A stretch of 64,000 nucleotides of DNA from Dyella sedimenti (lineage in GTDB: Bacteria; Pseudomonadota; Gammaproteobacteria; Xanthomonadales; Rhodanobacteraceae). Location: the NCBI RefSeq assembly GCF_022760995.1, contig NZ_JAKWJO010000005.1:1-64000 (forward strand). Reading direction: 5' to 3'. How positions within the stretch are numbered: the stretch's first letter is position 1; each line of letters begins with the position of its first letter. Positions 9,201-17,069 of the stretch are shown here, piece after piece. The notes beneath the pieces were generated by a model. The model was not told the DNA's origin. It made no database searches and saw only the letters and a program-made list of their open reading frames with translations. The position numbers were made by a program, and so were the translations under genes.

Positions 9201-9473
9201 CTGGGTACCGTCCTTGTTGACCTTCACGTCGAACGGACCACCCACGCGCAGGCCCTGCGCCGCGTAGCGACCGTTGGCATCGGTGGTGGTGACCTTGGTG
9301 GTACCCGACGGTTCGTGCACGATCTGCACCGTGGCGCCGGCCACCGGCTGGCCGCTGGCGTCCAGGATGCGGCCGCTGATCGAGGAGGAGGTGTCCTGGG
9401 CGAGGACTGGCGAGGCCGCCAGCAGGCCGGCAATGGCCACCGGCAGGAGTTTGGTACGCAAATGGATGTTCAT
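6213..9473 (-). CDS. TonB-dependent receptor with N-terminal carboxypeptidase-regulatory domain (Oar-like)
   Basis: This large outer-membrane protein (1086 residues from the chosen start) has a signal peptide ending PVLAQ, then a carboxypeptidase-regulatory-like beta-sandwich (ISGRILDASGQPVAGATVQI to about residue 110), a plug domain with RMAPSPSRSIQDIARLDPR and VDGVGVGDPFG, and a long beta-barrel ending in the aromatic MLTLRYTF typical of Omp85-assembled barrels. Oar-type receptors take up large or unknown ligands using TonB energy; no substrate can be assigned here. The start at 9473 gives a clean signal peptide; longer in-frame starts do not. No transport or regulatory partner gene is adjacent. 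Confidence 0.92.
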   Translation of the reverse strand: MNIHLRTKLLPVAIAGLLAASPVLAQDTSSSISGRILDASGQPVAGATVQIVHEPSGTTKVTTTDANGRYAAQGLRVGGPFDVKVNKDGTQAEQDNVYLQLAQDTAINLTIGGSQAATNLGAVTVTGLVAAQTFNGDNKGLSTNVSGRDLRMAPSPSRSIQDIARLDPRIAITDRGDGSMSAMGMNSRYNKISVDGVGVGDPFGLNSNGMPYLGSPVSVDTIAEYNLSTANFDTTSDTVGADINAVTKSGTNDFHGSVYYAYRNAGKMVGDAGWLKSDRSYKGYDRDWTGGMTLGGPIIKDKLFFFASYEKQKTLGLGNDSANGLDPSLTGASTSNKISQSDLQRVINAANALGLHPGDFSGGGVDLNSKRSLAKLDWNITDNHRASLAFQRTKEVQPVIQGNSNNAIGLTSYWYTKNSDTKNYSLQFFDDWNDTFSTETKIGYKDFSQVRTVPWQQPQIFINLGKDNNGKLNGASPYIDLGEDQYSDYNQIQTKTWSIFSAGTLYLGDHTLKGGIDFQQDKIYNLFGRTQFGAYTFWGIDNFEKGIYNQFDLYQPAQGYSLDDVAGAWTLRRYSFFLQDNWQVTDRLSLLYGFRVNRYSTNDKPVYNPTFEKTFGFRNDQTIDGSTMVEPRVSFNYAFDTALQTQLRGGVGLFQSNPPTVWMTNPYQNNGMTVATYSIRNSGNAPVGPGTAYPGFSPDPLHQNVPPPSSTQMAVDTIAPNFKLPSVWKASLAIDRELPWMGLIATAEYEHIKVRDAIWYQALNIGAPTGVLPDGRFTYYKNPLGGPSGNTNRANANNQFSVSTTELANTGKGHSDAFTLSLKKPFADEWAAGIGVTFANAKEVNPGTSSQAASNFSNNAWVNPNENVASTANYAVKQRVTASLSWSHAFFGNYATTISAFYNGQSGQPYSWVFANDANGDSYSRDLAYIPRPGDVVFQNGTPQKAIDQFYAFIKQDSYLKDHQGQIASRNGTRAAWTNQLDMSFSQEVPGIFKGNKGEIRLDVYNFMNLLNKDWGQQLYVPFPYTRNLASFAGVDPATGKYIYSLPLDANNNYQPGTKVVYDAGRDIKTNVVSRWSAMLTLRYTF

Positions 9474-9638
9474 CGAGATTCGACCCCTAAGAGATTCGCA
9501 AGAAAGCATGGGACCAGCACAGAGGAGTCCCATGCCCCTCCGCCATCGCCTTAAGTAGCTGATTCCCTGAATATTTTTGACGCGCCCAGGCGCCCGGCGA
9601 GCTTGCCAGGCAGGACTCATCACGACGAATGTAGTCGC

Positions 9639-9670
9639 ATTATATTACAAATACGTAACTTTTTGACGTA
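9639..9670 (-). promoter_or_regulatory. Probable promoter of TonB receptor 1
   Basis: The minus strand has a perfect -10 hexamer TATAAT (complement at 9639-9644) in an AT-rich patch unlike the surrounding GC-rich DNA. The -35 region is weak (GTCAAA at 17-base spacing). Three related boxes, TTACGTCA, TTACGT and TGACGCAA, lie over and just upstream and may be a regulator site. The implied leader is about 160 bases. Confidence 0.5.
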
Positions 9671-9741
9671 AACATCACATTCTTGCGTCAGGATACAGAC
9701 CGAATCGCAGGTAATCGCCGTCGCGGCGCCTGGCCTAGGCC

Positions 9742-9770
9742 AAAAAAAACCGGCGCCTCGCGGCGCCGGT
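9742..9770 (-). terminator. Terminator after TonB receptor 2
   Basis: Minus-strand ACCGGCGCC/GGCGCCGGT stem with a short GCGA loop followed by eight T, just past the stop codon of the second receptor. Confidence 0.92.
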
Positions 9771-9798
9771 CGTTGACAGCAACAGCTTGTGGAACCGA

Positions 9799-12240
9799 TC
9801 AGAAGAACGAAGCGCCCACCGTCACCATGAAGGTGCGCGGCTGCAACAGCGAGTAGTACGGCGCGGAGGTGTACAGCTTCGTGCCGTCCAGGCCCTTGAT
9901 CAGGTTGCCCGGGTTCGATGCCAGGTAGGCGCTGGCGTTGTTCGCGTTGGTGAAGGCGCGATGATCCATGATGTTGGCAACGTTCAACTTGATGTACGGC
10001 TTGGTCAGCCAGTTGCCCAGGTCGCCGAAATGGTAGCCGGCATTGAAGTTGAACGTGGTGTAGCCGCCCGCACGCTCGGTGTTCATGTAGTCGCCGTAGA
10101 TCGAGCTGCGGTACTTGGCGCTGACGTTCGCCCAGAACGGGCCATTGTTGTAGCTCAGGCGCAGGTTGGCGAGGTTGCGCGGGGTATTGAACAGCGTCTT
10201 GCCCTTGGTCGCGAAGATGCCGTCGTCGCCCGAGTCGAAGTTGCTCTCGACCTTGGCCTGGGTATAGGTGTACGAGCCGTAGACCTTCCACTGCTCGGTG
10301 AAGTTGAAGCTGCCTTCGGCGTTGAAGCCCTGCATCTTCACGCGGTCGAGCTGGGTGTAGAACGACTCGCCGGTGTTCTGGTCATAGCCGGACAGCGTCT
10401 TGTTGTGGAAGTTGCTGCGGTAGATCGAGGCGCTGGCCGAGGCGCGGTCGCCGTAGTAGCGCCAGCCCAGGTCGTTGTTCCAGGCCGATTCCGCCTTGTT
10501 CGGCTCGCGGCCGGTCACGTCGTTGAGGAAGATGGCCGAGTTCGGCGGCGCGCGGTAGCTCTTGCCCACACCGTAGTAGAACTGGTTCTTTTCGTCCGGC
10601 GAATACTTCACGCCCAGGCTCGGGGTGACGCTGTGGAAGGTCGCGCTCAGGTTGTCGCTACCGAAGCCCTTCTCGTAGCCGCCGTTGGAATCGGGGTACT
10701 CGTAGGCGAAGCCCTTACGCTCGACGTGGAGGTAAGCGGCGCCCACCGACACCAGCCACTGGTCGTTGGGCGTCCAGGTATTGGTGGCGAATACCTTCTG
10801 GGTTTCGGTGCGGGTGAATTCGTTGTACGACTTCTGCGGCTGGCCGTCCGGATACAGCACGTAGTTGGAGTCGCCCCACAGGTCGTTCGGCTGGCCCGTC
10901 TCGAAGCTGGCCAGGCCGGCGGTCTGCGACTGTTCCTGGCGGGTCTTTTCGTACCACGCGCCGTATTCCAGGCTGTCGTCCGTACCCAGGTCCTGGTTGA
11001 ACTTGAAGATCACGCCAGGGCGGTAGGTGGTGGTATGGCTGAACATGTACACCAGCGACTTCTTGCCGTTCGGGCCGGTCACGATCGCGCCGTCCTGGTT
11101 GAGGTCCTGGTGGGCATACTCGTACTGGTTCTGCGTGCCGTTGGTAGTCTCGGCGAAATAGCTGTTGCCGCTGCCCGAACCGCCATCGCCGTACTGGAAG
11201 TACGGCACCACCGACAAGCGCAGGCTGTCGGCCAGCTTGAACTCGCCGTCGAGGCTGACCAGATAGTTGCTGAACGGATTGGTGTGCAGCGCGTAGTAGT
11301 TGGTGTCCAGCGAACCCGGCTTGTAGCTGACGTCGTAGTCGTAGTCGTAGTCCTTGTTGGCCTGCGCCTTGGTCGGGCCCAGGTAGGAGTTACGCACTTC
11401 GCGGTTGTACTGGAACGAGGCAGTGACCGAGTTGTCGTCGTTGATGGTCCACAGTGACTTGCCTTCCACCTTGGTGACGTTCAGGTCGCCCGCGCCGCGC
11501 CACTTGTCGACCGAGTTGTCCGAGTACGACAGCCAGGAGCGCACCGGACCCAGGTCGCCCGTGTTCAGGCGCACGAAGGTGCGGCGGTAGTCGTTCGAGC
11601 CCACGCTCTGGGTCACGTCGACGCCCGCGGTATGGGAGGGATCGATGGTCGCCCAGGCGATGTGGCCGCCGGCCGCGCCGGAGTCGGGCATGTCCACGTC
11701 TGGAATGCCCTGCAGCACGGTGATATCGCCGTAGTTCTCGGTGTCGCCGTACTCGGTCGCATAGGTCGCGTAGCTGCCCGAGTCATAGATCGGGGCGCCG
11801 TTGACGGTCACGCCGATTTCGTTCGAGGAGAAACCGCGGATGGAGTAGTTGCCGTCGGACAGGCCGGTCACATCGTCCGTCGAGGAGTTCACGCCCGGGA
11901 TGCTTTCGATCATCTGGGTGAAGTTGCTGCCCGGGGCAGCCTGCACGATGGCGTCGCGGGTGATGGTGGAAACCGCCTTGGGCGCCGTCTGCACCGACAT
12001 CAGGCCGCCGCCGAGCGAAAGGCTCTGAGCTTGCACCGTCACGGTGTTGAGTTCCTGTACGCGCTTGGTGTCGTTGGACGTCGTGGTGTTCGAGGTGCTC
12101 GACACACTGTTGCGCTGCGGCGCCGCCTTATTGGCAGCCTGCTGATCGGTTTGTGCCGCCGAGTCTTGGGCGGTGGCCACGCCGGCGGCCATACAAAACA
12201 CGACAGCGATCGCCATGGAAAGGTGGTTTCGTTTCATCAT
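9799..12240 (-). CDS. TonB-dependent receptor
   Basis: This 813-residue outer-membrane receptor has a signal peptide (VFCMAAGVATAQ), a Ser/Thr/Asn-rich linker to about residue 58, a TonB-box-like stretch (LNTVTVQAQ), a plug domain with PGSNFTQMIESIPGV and YSIRGFSSNEIGVTVNGAP, and a 22-strand-type barrel ending FMVTVGASFF. The plug resembles siderophore or small-ligand receptors more than the neighbouring Oar-like protein. The ligand is unknown. The first two codons are both ATG (12240 and 12237), so the start is uncertain by one codon. Both receptors run in the same direction but are separated by a terminator, so they are not one operon. Confidence 0.92.
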   Translation of the reverse strand: MMKRNHLSMAIAVVFCMAAGVATAQDSAAQTDQQAANKAAPQRNSVSSTSNTTTSNDTKRVQELNTVTVQAQSLSLGGGLMSVQTAPKAVSTITRDAIVQAAPGSNFTQMIESIPGVNSSTDDVTGLSDGNYSIRGFSSNEIGVTVNGAPIYDSGSYATYATEYGDTENYGDITVLQGIPDVDMPDSGAAGGHIAWATIDPSHTAGVDVTQSVGSNDYRRTFVRLNTGDLGPVRSWLSYSDNSVDKWRGAGDLNVTKVEGKSLWTINDDNSVTASFQYNREVRNSYLGPTKAQANKDYDYDYDVSYKPGSLDTNYYALHTNPFSNYLVSLDGEFKLADSLRLSVVPYFQYGDGGSGSGNSYFAETTNGTQNQYEYAHQDLNQDGAIVTGPNGKKSLVYMFSHTTTYRPGVIFKFNQDLGTDDSLEYGAWYEKTRQEQSQTAGLASFETGQPNDLWGDSNYVLYPDGQPQKSYNEFTRTETQKVFATNTWTPNDQWLVSVGAAYLHVERKGFAYEYPDSNGGYEKGFGSDNLSATFHSVTPSLGVKYSPDEKNQFYYGVGKSYRAPPNSAIFLNDVTGREPNKAESAWNNDLGWRYYGDRASASASIYRSNFHNKTLSGYDQNTGESFYTQLDRVKMQGFNAEGSFNFTEQWKVYGSYTYTQAKVESNFDSGDDGIFATKGKTLFNTPRNLANLRLSYNNGPFWANVSAKYRSSIYGDYMNTERAGGYTTFNFNAGYHFGDLGNWLTKPYIKLNVANIMDHRAFTNANNASAYLASNPGNLIKGLDGTKLYTSAPYYSLLQPRTFMVTVGASFF

Positions 12241-12689
12241 CGTCGATTCCAGTTACTTAGAAATGGGAAGGCGGGCCCCCCTGCGGGCAACCAGCGCCAA
12301 TTGGGTCCACTTGTGCAGAGTGCGTCAAAATCTTTCGAAGAAGTCGAAAGAAAACGCGCAACCCTTTGCCGCAAAACGCAATTTCGTGCCACTTAACGCA
12401 AAATTAAACGTTTTCTCAGGGCGTAAAAAAGCCCGACCGGCAGAAGATCGGGCGAAATTACGAAATCCATTGAACCCCGTTGGCCGATACCACGTCATGC
12501 CCCTCGGGCATCGGTCAACGTGCTAAGGCTCCCATAAGTATTTTACAAGAAATTTACTGTCCAATCACAAGATGGAGGCGGGAAGCCAGGCCGCCTCAAA
12601 ATCCTGGCGCCGGAGCAGGCTTCCGGCGGCGTCATCGTGCATTCTTGCCGACAGGGCGCCCTGGCCTCGAGCCGCCAGCGCACCCAGCT
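12241..12689. promoter_or_regulatory. Upstream region of TonB receptor 2
   Basis: About 450 bases without a supported gene. It includes the receptor 2 leader, an AT-richer patch (12325-12420) with repeated AACGCAA-like boxes on the plus strand, the terminator-like hairpin at 12425-12453, and a perfect small palindrome ATGCCC/GGGCAT at 12498-12512. I could not choose a promoter with confidence. Confidence 0.5.
12425..12453 (-). terminator. Probable terminator downstream of the OlsF-like gene
   Basis: On the minus strand, GCCCGATC and GGTCGGGC form a stem followed by TTTTTTAC. It is about 240 bases past the acyltransferase stop codon and would shield receptor 2 from read-through. Confidence 0.75.
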
Positions 12690-14399
12690 TCACTTGCCCA
12701 GGTAACGGGCGCGCTTGGCTGGCTTGAGGGTGGCCAGGTCGAGCATCACCAGGCCATCGACGCAACCGGAGAAGCCCGGATCCTCGCCGAAGTCGAGGAA
12801 CTGCACGCCTTCCGGCTCGACCAGGTCCACGTACTGGCGATACAGCACCGGCAGGCTGACGCCCAGCGCATCCAGGTGATGCTTGAGCTTGCCCAGGCCG
12901 GCAGCCGGGTCCAGCCCGTTGAGCGCATCGCGGACCAGATCGAGCACAGCCGGCGACACCACGAATGGCTGCCGTGCCGACGCCAGCCCCGGCGCCCCGA
13001 AATAATGCTGGTGAGCGGCTGCGATCCATTCGCGCGCCTCGCGCGGCAGGCTGACGGACATGCTGACCGGACCGAACAGGTAGCGCAGTTCGGGGTGCCG
13101 CTGCAGGTACAGGCCGATGCCCTGCCACAGTTGGTCCAATGCCCGCGAGCGCCAGTACGCCGGCGCAATGAAGCTGCGGCCCAGTTCCAGGCCTTGCGCC
13201 AGGCGCGACTCCAGCGCCGGCGAATAGTTGAACAGGCTGGAGGTATAGAGCCCTGCCATGCCGCGCTCGGCAATCAACCGCCCGCCATGGCCAAAGCGGT
13301 AGGAGCCGACGATGCGCAGCGCCTTCGGGTCCCACAGCACCAGGTGCTCGTAATGCGGGTCGTAGGCATCCAGGTCGCGGCGCGCGCCAGTCCCCTCGCC
13401 TACCTTGCGGAAGGTCAGCTCGCGCAGGCGGCCGATCTCGCGCAGCACGGCGCTGTCCGAGGCTCCCTGTAGCAGCAGCACCTGCTTGCCGTCATTGAGG
13501 TCGGCCAGCTTTTCCGCATGCGCCTGCAATTCGGCGGCGATGCGCTCAGTGGGTTCCGGATGCGCCAGCGGCGCCTGGCCACCGAAGATCAGTCCGCGAT
13601 GGCGTCCTACCCGGTATACGTGGCGGCGCATCAGCTTGGCCGCGCGCCGGGTCGAGCCGCCGCTGCGCTGTTCCAGTTCCTCGGCGCCGATCAGGGCGCC
13701 CACGCTGAAACCGATGCGGCGGCTGACCGGCGAGATCGCCTCGCGCGGCAGCATGGCCGTGCTCAGCGGCTTGGCCAGCATGGAAAGCCCGTAGAAGATG
13801 GCCGAGTTGCGCGCCGCCACGTGGATCGGCAGCACTGGCGCCCGGCTGCGCTGGGCCAGTCGGGCGAAGCCGTCGGACCAGCGCCCGTCGCTGACGCCGG
13901 CCGGACGTACCCGCGACACTTCGCCGGCGGGGAAAACGATCAGCGCCTCGCCGTTTTCGAGGGCGCGGTAGATGTCGCGCATGCGCGAGGCCGCGCCCTT
14001 GCCGAACACGTCGACGGGCAGCAGCAACCTGTGCAATTGCGGGATCGACATCAGCCAGTCATTGGCGAGGATGCGCACGTCGCTGCGCACCGAGCCGACC
14101 AGTTGCAGCAAGGTCAGCGCGTCGATCATGCCAAGCGGATGGTTGGCGACGACCAGCAGGCCACCCTCGACCGGGATGTTCTCGCGCTCGCGGGGATTGA
14201 CGAAGTAGCTGACCCCGAGCAGGTCCAGCGTACGTTCGATGAAATCGAAGCCTTCGGCCTCGCCGACAGTCGTCAGCGTCCGGTTGAAGCCATCCTCGTC
14301 GGCCAGCCGGCCCAGCATGCCGGCCACGGGCCGGCGGATCAGGGGATGTTGCGCCAACCATGGCAGACGTTCGGTGAGGGTCTGTTCAACGCTGAGCAT
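12690..14399 (-). CDS. Two-domain lipid acyltransferase (OlsF-like)
   Basis: The 569-residue protein joins two acyltransferase domains. Residues about 70-290 form a PlsC-like domain with NHPLGMID (residues 86-93) as the acceptor-binding catalytic motif and FPAGEVSR as the second motif. Residues about 300-560 form a GNAT-like OlsB-type domain (LRELTFRKVGEGTG, YDxxYEHLVLWD, YRFGHGG). This order matches OlsF, which makes ornithine lipids from ornithine and acyl-ACP in two steps; other members of the fusion family remain uncharacterised, so the lipid product is inferred. It is alone on its strand, with a probable terminator downstream. Confidence 0.8.
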   Translation of the reverse strand: MLSVEQTLTERLPWLAQHPLIRRPVAGMLGRLADEDGFNRTLTTVGEAEGFDFIERTLDLLGVSYFVNPRERENIPVEGGLLVVANHPLGMIDALTLLQLVGSVRSDVRILANDWLMSIPQLHRLLLPVDVFGKGAASRMRDIYRALENGEALIVFPAGEVSRVRPAGVSDGRWSDGFARLAQRSRAPVLPIHVAARNSAIFYGLSMLAKPLSTAMLPREAISPVSRRIGFSVGALIGAEELEQRSGGSTRRAAKLMRRHVYRVGRHRGLIFGGQAPLAHPEPTERIAAELQAHAEKLADLNDGKQVLLLQGASDSAVLREIGRLRELTFRKVGEGTGARRDLDAYDPHYEHLVLWDPKALRIVGSYRFGHGGRLIAERGMAGLYTSSLFNYSPALESRLAQGLELGRSFIAPAYWRSRALDQLWQGIGLYLQRHPELRYLFGPVSMSVSLPREAREWIAAAHQHYFGAPGLASARQPFVVSPAVLDLVRDALNGLDPAAGLGKLKHHLDALGVSLPVLYRQYVDLVEPEGVQFLDFGEDPGFSGCVDGLVMLDLATLKPAKRARYLGK

Positions 14400-14498
14400 G
14401 ACCGCCTCCTGGGACTAGCCCCAATGCTGGTCGCGGATTATGACAGCAAGGTTATGCGGAAGGGACCAGAAGATCACGTAGGCATCATCTGACCGCGC

Positions 14499-15110
14499 TT
14501 ACACGGCCAAATGCAGGTAGGCCGCCACGCCTCCCAGGAACATCTGGACCGACAGGGCGATCAGCAGCATGCCCATCACCCGCTCCAGCGCCGTGAGCAC
14601 GCTTTCGCCCAGCCAGCGGAACAGATAGGTGGAAAACAGCAGGATCACCGCCGTGGCCAGCCAGGCGCCCAGCAGGGCGATGGCCCAGTCGGCGGTGCGA
14701 CCGGGCTGGGTATTGGTCAGCAGCAGCAGTGCGGCCATGGCCGAGGGACCGGCCACGCCGGGGATGGCCATCGGCACGATGAACGGCTCGCCCTCGCCCG
14801 GCCTGCCGAAGATGCCACCGCCGTCGGCCGGCGGGAACACCATGCGGATGCCGATCAGGAACAGCACGATGCCGCCGGCGATGCTGATCGACTCCTGCCG
14901 AAGCTGCAGCAGCTTGAGGATGTGCTGGCCGCCGACCAGGAACACCAGCAGCACGCCCAGAGCGATCAGCAGCTCGCGCACCATCACGCGGCGACGGCGC
15001 TTCGGCGCCACGTCCTTGAGCAGGCTCAGGAAAACGGGGATGTTGCCCAGCGGGTCCATGATGAGGAACAGCAGGATCGCTGCCGACAGCGTGGTCATCT
15101 GCGTTTCCAT
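14499..15110 (-). CDS. MarC family integral membrane protein
   Basis: This 203-residue protein has six hydrophobic helices and the MarC/YhgN signatures FLIMDPLGNIPVFL near the N-terminus and PMAIPGVAGPSAMAALLLL in the middle, a repeat of the same helix-turn motif. The family is annotated as NAAT transporters, but substrates are poorly established. The start at 15110 (METQ) or the in-frame ATG four codons later are both possible. It follows the SDR gene on the same strand with a gap of about 24 bases and could be co-transcribed with grxD and the SDR gene. Confidence 0.88.
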   Translation of the reverse strand: METQMTTLSAAILLFLIMDPLGNIPVFLSLLKDVAPKRRRRVMVRELLIALGVLLVFLVGGQHILKLLQLRQESISIAGGIVLFLIGIRMVFPPADGGGIFGRPGEGEPFIVPMAIPGVAGPSAMAALLLLTNTQPGRTADWAIALLGAWLATAVILLFSTYLFRWLGESVLTALERVMGMLLIALSVQMFLGGVAAYLHLAV

Positions 15111-15134
15111 GTCAGCCCCGCTCCTGTCGTCCGG

Positions 15135-15905
15135 TCATGCCGGCGGCCGCAGGTCGAGCGCGGCGCCGCGCGCGGCGGCGGCCTCGGCGCCGAGCAGGTA
15201 CACCACGGCCTGCGCGGCGCCATCCGGCAGCGGATGGATGGTGGTGTCCTCGCCGAAGTAGGCGGCGCGCCGCAGCATGGTGCGCATCGGCCCCGGCAGC
15301 AGGGCGTGGGCGCGCAGCGGCGTCCGCTCGGTCTCCTGGTGCAGGATCTCGACCAGCCGCTCCAGCGCGGCCTTGGAGACACCGTAGCCGCCCCAGTGGG
15401 CGCGCTGCACCAGCGCCGGATCGTCCAGCACGAACACCGCGGCGCTGTCGGGCGCCCGGGTCAGCAGCGGCATGCAGGCCTGGGTCAGCGCGAACGGCGC
15501 GGAAACGTTCACGTGCAGCGCGCGCAGCCAGTCGTCCGGCTTGTGCACGGCCAGCGGGGTGAGGCTGTTGAAGCTGGCCGCCGCGTGGACGATGCCGTCC
15601 AGACGGCCGAAGTCGCGTTCGAGCCCGTCGGCCAGCGCCTCGTAGTCGCCCGGCGTGGCCGCTTCCATGTCCAGCGGATGGATGACCGGCTCCGGCAGCC
15701 CCTCGTCCACCATGGCATCGTAGAGCTGCTCCAGTTGGCGCTTGCGGCGTCCGGTAATGACCACGGTGGCGCCGGCGCGCGCGGCGGCACGGGCCGCCGC
15801 CGATCCCAACCCGCCGTAGGCGCCGGTTACCAGCACCACGCGGCCGGCCAAGGTGTCCGGTGCGGGCGTCCATGCCTGCGGCAGGCGTGCGAGGGGCAGG
15901 GCCAT
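15135..15905 (-). CDS. SDR family oxidoreductase (YciK-like)
   Basis: This 256-residue Rossmann-fold protein has the NAD(P)-binding TGAYGGLGSA (about 27-36), an HAAAS motif after strand 4, and YGVSK with Tyr174 and Lys178. The position where classical SDRs carry the catalytic Ser, 13 residues before the Tyr, is Asp (FVLDDPAL), so standard Ser-Tyr-Lys catalysis is in doubt. The ATG at 15905 overlaps the stop of grxD (TGATG), showing translational coupling. The substrate is unknown. Confidence 0.87.
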   Translation of the reverse strand: MALPLARLPQAWTPAPDTLAGRVVLVTGAYGGLGSAAARAAARAGATVVITGRRKRQLEQLYDAMVDEGLPEPVIHPLDMEAATPGDYEALADGLERDFGRLDGIVHAAASFNSLTPLAVHKPDDWLRALHVNVSAPFALTQACMPLLTRAPDSAAVFVLDDPALVQRAHWGGYGVSKAALERLVEILHQETERTPLRAHALLPGPMRTMLRRAAYFGEDTTIHPLPDGAAQAVVYLLGAEAAAARGAALDLRPPA

Positions 15906-16228
15906 CAGTGCTCCGTCCCCGCCACGTCCGCCGCCATGCGCGCCAGCTCGCCGGAGGCCTTCAGGTCCTCGACGATGTCGCAGCCGCCGATCAGCTCGCC
16001 CTGGATGAACAGCTGCGGGAAGGTCGGCCAGTTCGCGTAATGCGGCAGCGCGGCACGCACCTCCGGATCGGCCAGCACATTCACCGCATGGAACTGCGCG
16101 CCAGCATCCTTCAACGCCTGCGCGGCGCGGCTGGAGAAGCCGCACATGGGAAACTGCGGCGTGCCTTTCATGAAAAGCACGATGGCGTGCTCGGCCAGCA
16201 CCGCCTTGATTCGCTCGTTAACGTCCAT
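15905..16228 (-). CDS. grxD: Monothiol glutaredoxin (Grx4/GrxD type)
   Basis: This 107-residue thioredoxin-fold protein has the CGFS active site (Cys29), the TPQFPMCGFS context, the WPTFPQLF cis-Pro motif and the GGCDI glutathione-binding motif. CGFS glutaredoxins bind and pass on [2Fe-2S] clusters as homodimers or with BolA proteins rather than acting as general reductases. The length fits. It starts divergently from sodB, which makes sense for iron and oxidative-stress genes, and its stop overlaps the SDR start. Confidence 0.96.
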   Translation of the reverse strand: MDVNERIKAVLAEHAIVLFMKGTPQFPMCGFSSRAAQALKDAGAQFHAVNVLADPEVRAALPHYANWPTFPQLFIQGELIGGCDIVEDLKASGELARMAADVAGTEH

Positions 16229-16354
16229 AAGTCGGGTCGTTCATCAGTAGAATGCATGCAGATCGGTAGTGTATCAGTCGTGCACCGGTAGCCGGCCCAC
16301 CGGCCTCGCCAGCGCGGCTTTCTTTCCTCAGCCAACGCCCAGGAGCCAACCAAC

Positions 16355-16933
16355 ATGGCGATCGAACTCCCTCCCCTGCCCTATGAAAAGAACGCGCTCG
16401 AACCGCATATCTCCGCGGAGACGCTGGAGTATCACTATGGCAAGCACCACCAGGCCTACGTGACCAACCTCAACAACCTGATCAAGGGCACCGAGTTCGA
16501 GAACGCCGCACTGGAAGACATCATCAAGAAGTCCTCCGGCGGCGTGTTCAACAACGCGGCCCAGGTCTGGAACCACACCTTCTACTGGAATTCGCTGAGC
16601 CCCAACGGCGGCAAGGAGCCTTCGGCCAAGCTGGCCGACGCCCTCACCAAGGCCTTCGGCTCGGTGGAGAAGTTCAAGGAAGAATTCACCAAGTCGGCCG
16701 TAGGCAACTTCGGCTCGGGCTGGACCTGGCTGGTGCAGCGCCCGGACGGCTCGCTGGGCATCGTCAACACCTCCAACGCCGCCACCCCGATCACTGGCAG
16801 CGACAAGCCGCTGTTCACCTGCGACGTGTGGGAGCATGCCTACTACATCGATTACCGCAACGCCCGCCCGAAGTACATCGAGGCGTTCTGGAACCTGGTG
16901 AACTGGGACTTCGCGGCCAAGAACCTGGCCTGA
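16355..16933 (+). CDS. sodB: Superoxide dismutase, Fe type
   Basis: This 192-residue enzyme converts superoxide to oxygen and hydrogen peroxide in the cytoplasm. Metal ligands are visible as H27 (YHYGKHH), the His in WNHTFYW (about 74), and D157 and H161 in [11 protein letters not shown]. The [10 protein letters not shown] and [10 protein letters not shown] segments favour the iron-using subfamily, though Fe/Mn choice cannot be settled from sequence alone. It is a single gene closed by a strong bidirectional terminator. Confidence 0.96.
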   Translation: MAIELPPLPYEKNALEPHISAETLEYHYGKHHQAYVTNLNNLIKGTEFENAALEDIIKKSSGGVFNNAAQVWNHTFYWNSLSPNGGKEPSAKLADALTKAFGSVEKFKEEFTKSAVGNFGSGWTWLVQRPDGSLGIVNTSNAATPITGSDKPLFTCDVWEHAYYIDYRNARPKYIEAFWNLVNWDFAAKNLA

Positions 16934-16950
16934 TTCCGGCGCCAAGCCGT

Positions 16951-16982
16951 AAAAAAACGGGGCCGCATGGCCCCGTTTTTTT
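16951..16982. terminator. Bidirectional terminator after sodB
   Basis: AAAAAAACGGGGCC and GGCCCCGTTTTTTT form a nearly perfect inverted repeat with a GCAT loop, giving a T-run on both strands. Confidence 0.95.
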
Positions 16983-16997
16983 GCCCTTCTCCTGGAT

Positions 16998-17061
16998 TTG
17001 TGGGAGCGCACCCTGTGCGCGACACCAGGCACCGCAGTCGCGCACAGAGTGCGCTCCCACA
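16998..17061. repeat. REP-like palindrome, copy 1
   Basis: Arms of about 25 bases, starting TTGTGGGAGCGCACCCTGTG and mirrored by a right arm ending GTGCGCTCCCACA, enclose a 13-base spacer. The same arms occur at 22405-22481. The GTGGGAGCG core is typical of REP elements mobilised by RAYT transposases in gammaproteobacteria. It lies between the convergent ends of sodB and purK. Confidence 0.85.
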
Positions 17062-17069
17062 TAGGCGGC

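Larger units (their letters stand above)
9474..9798. other. Leader and promoter region of TonB receptor 1
   Basis: This stretch of about 325 bases carries the long 5' leader of receptor 1, its likely promoter (9639-9670) and, at 9742-9770, the terminator of receptor 2. No coding region is supported. Confidence 0.6.

Noticed and set aside
6048..9554. Open frame of more than 1100 codons antisense to TonB receptor 1
   Set aside because: Low-complexity Val/Ala/Gly/Arg composition and no motif; the receptor on the other strand has a full signal peptide, plug and barrel.
12378..12392. Sigma-54-like site upstream of TonB receptor 2 (TGGCAC ... TTGC on the minus strand)
   Set aside because: GG and GC are nine bases apart, not the required ten, so sigma-54 would not use it.
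14511..16040. Long plus-strand frame over marC and the SDR gene
   Set aside because: Gln/His/Arg-rich shadow translation; the minus strand has three recognised genes here.
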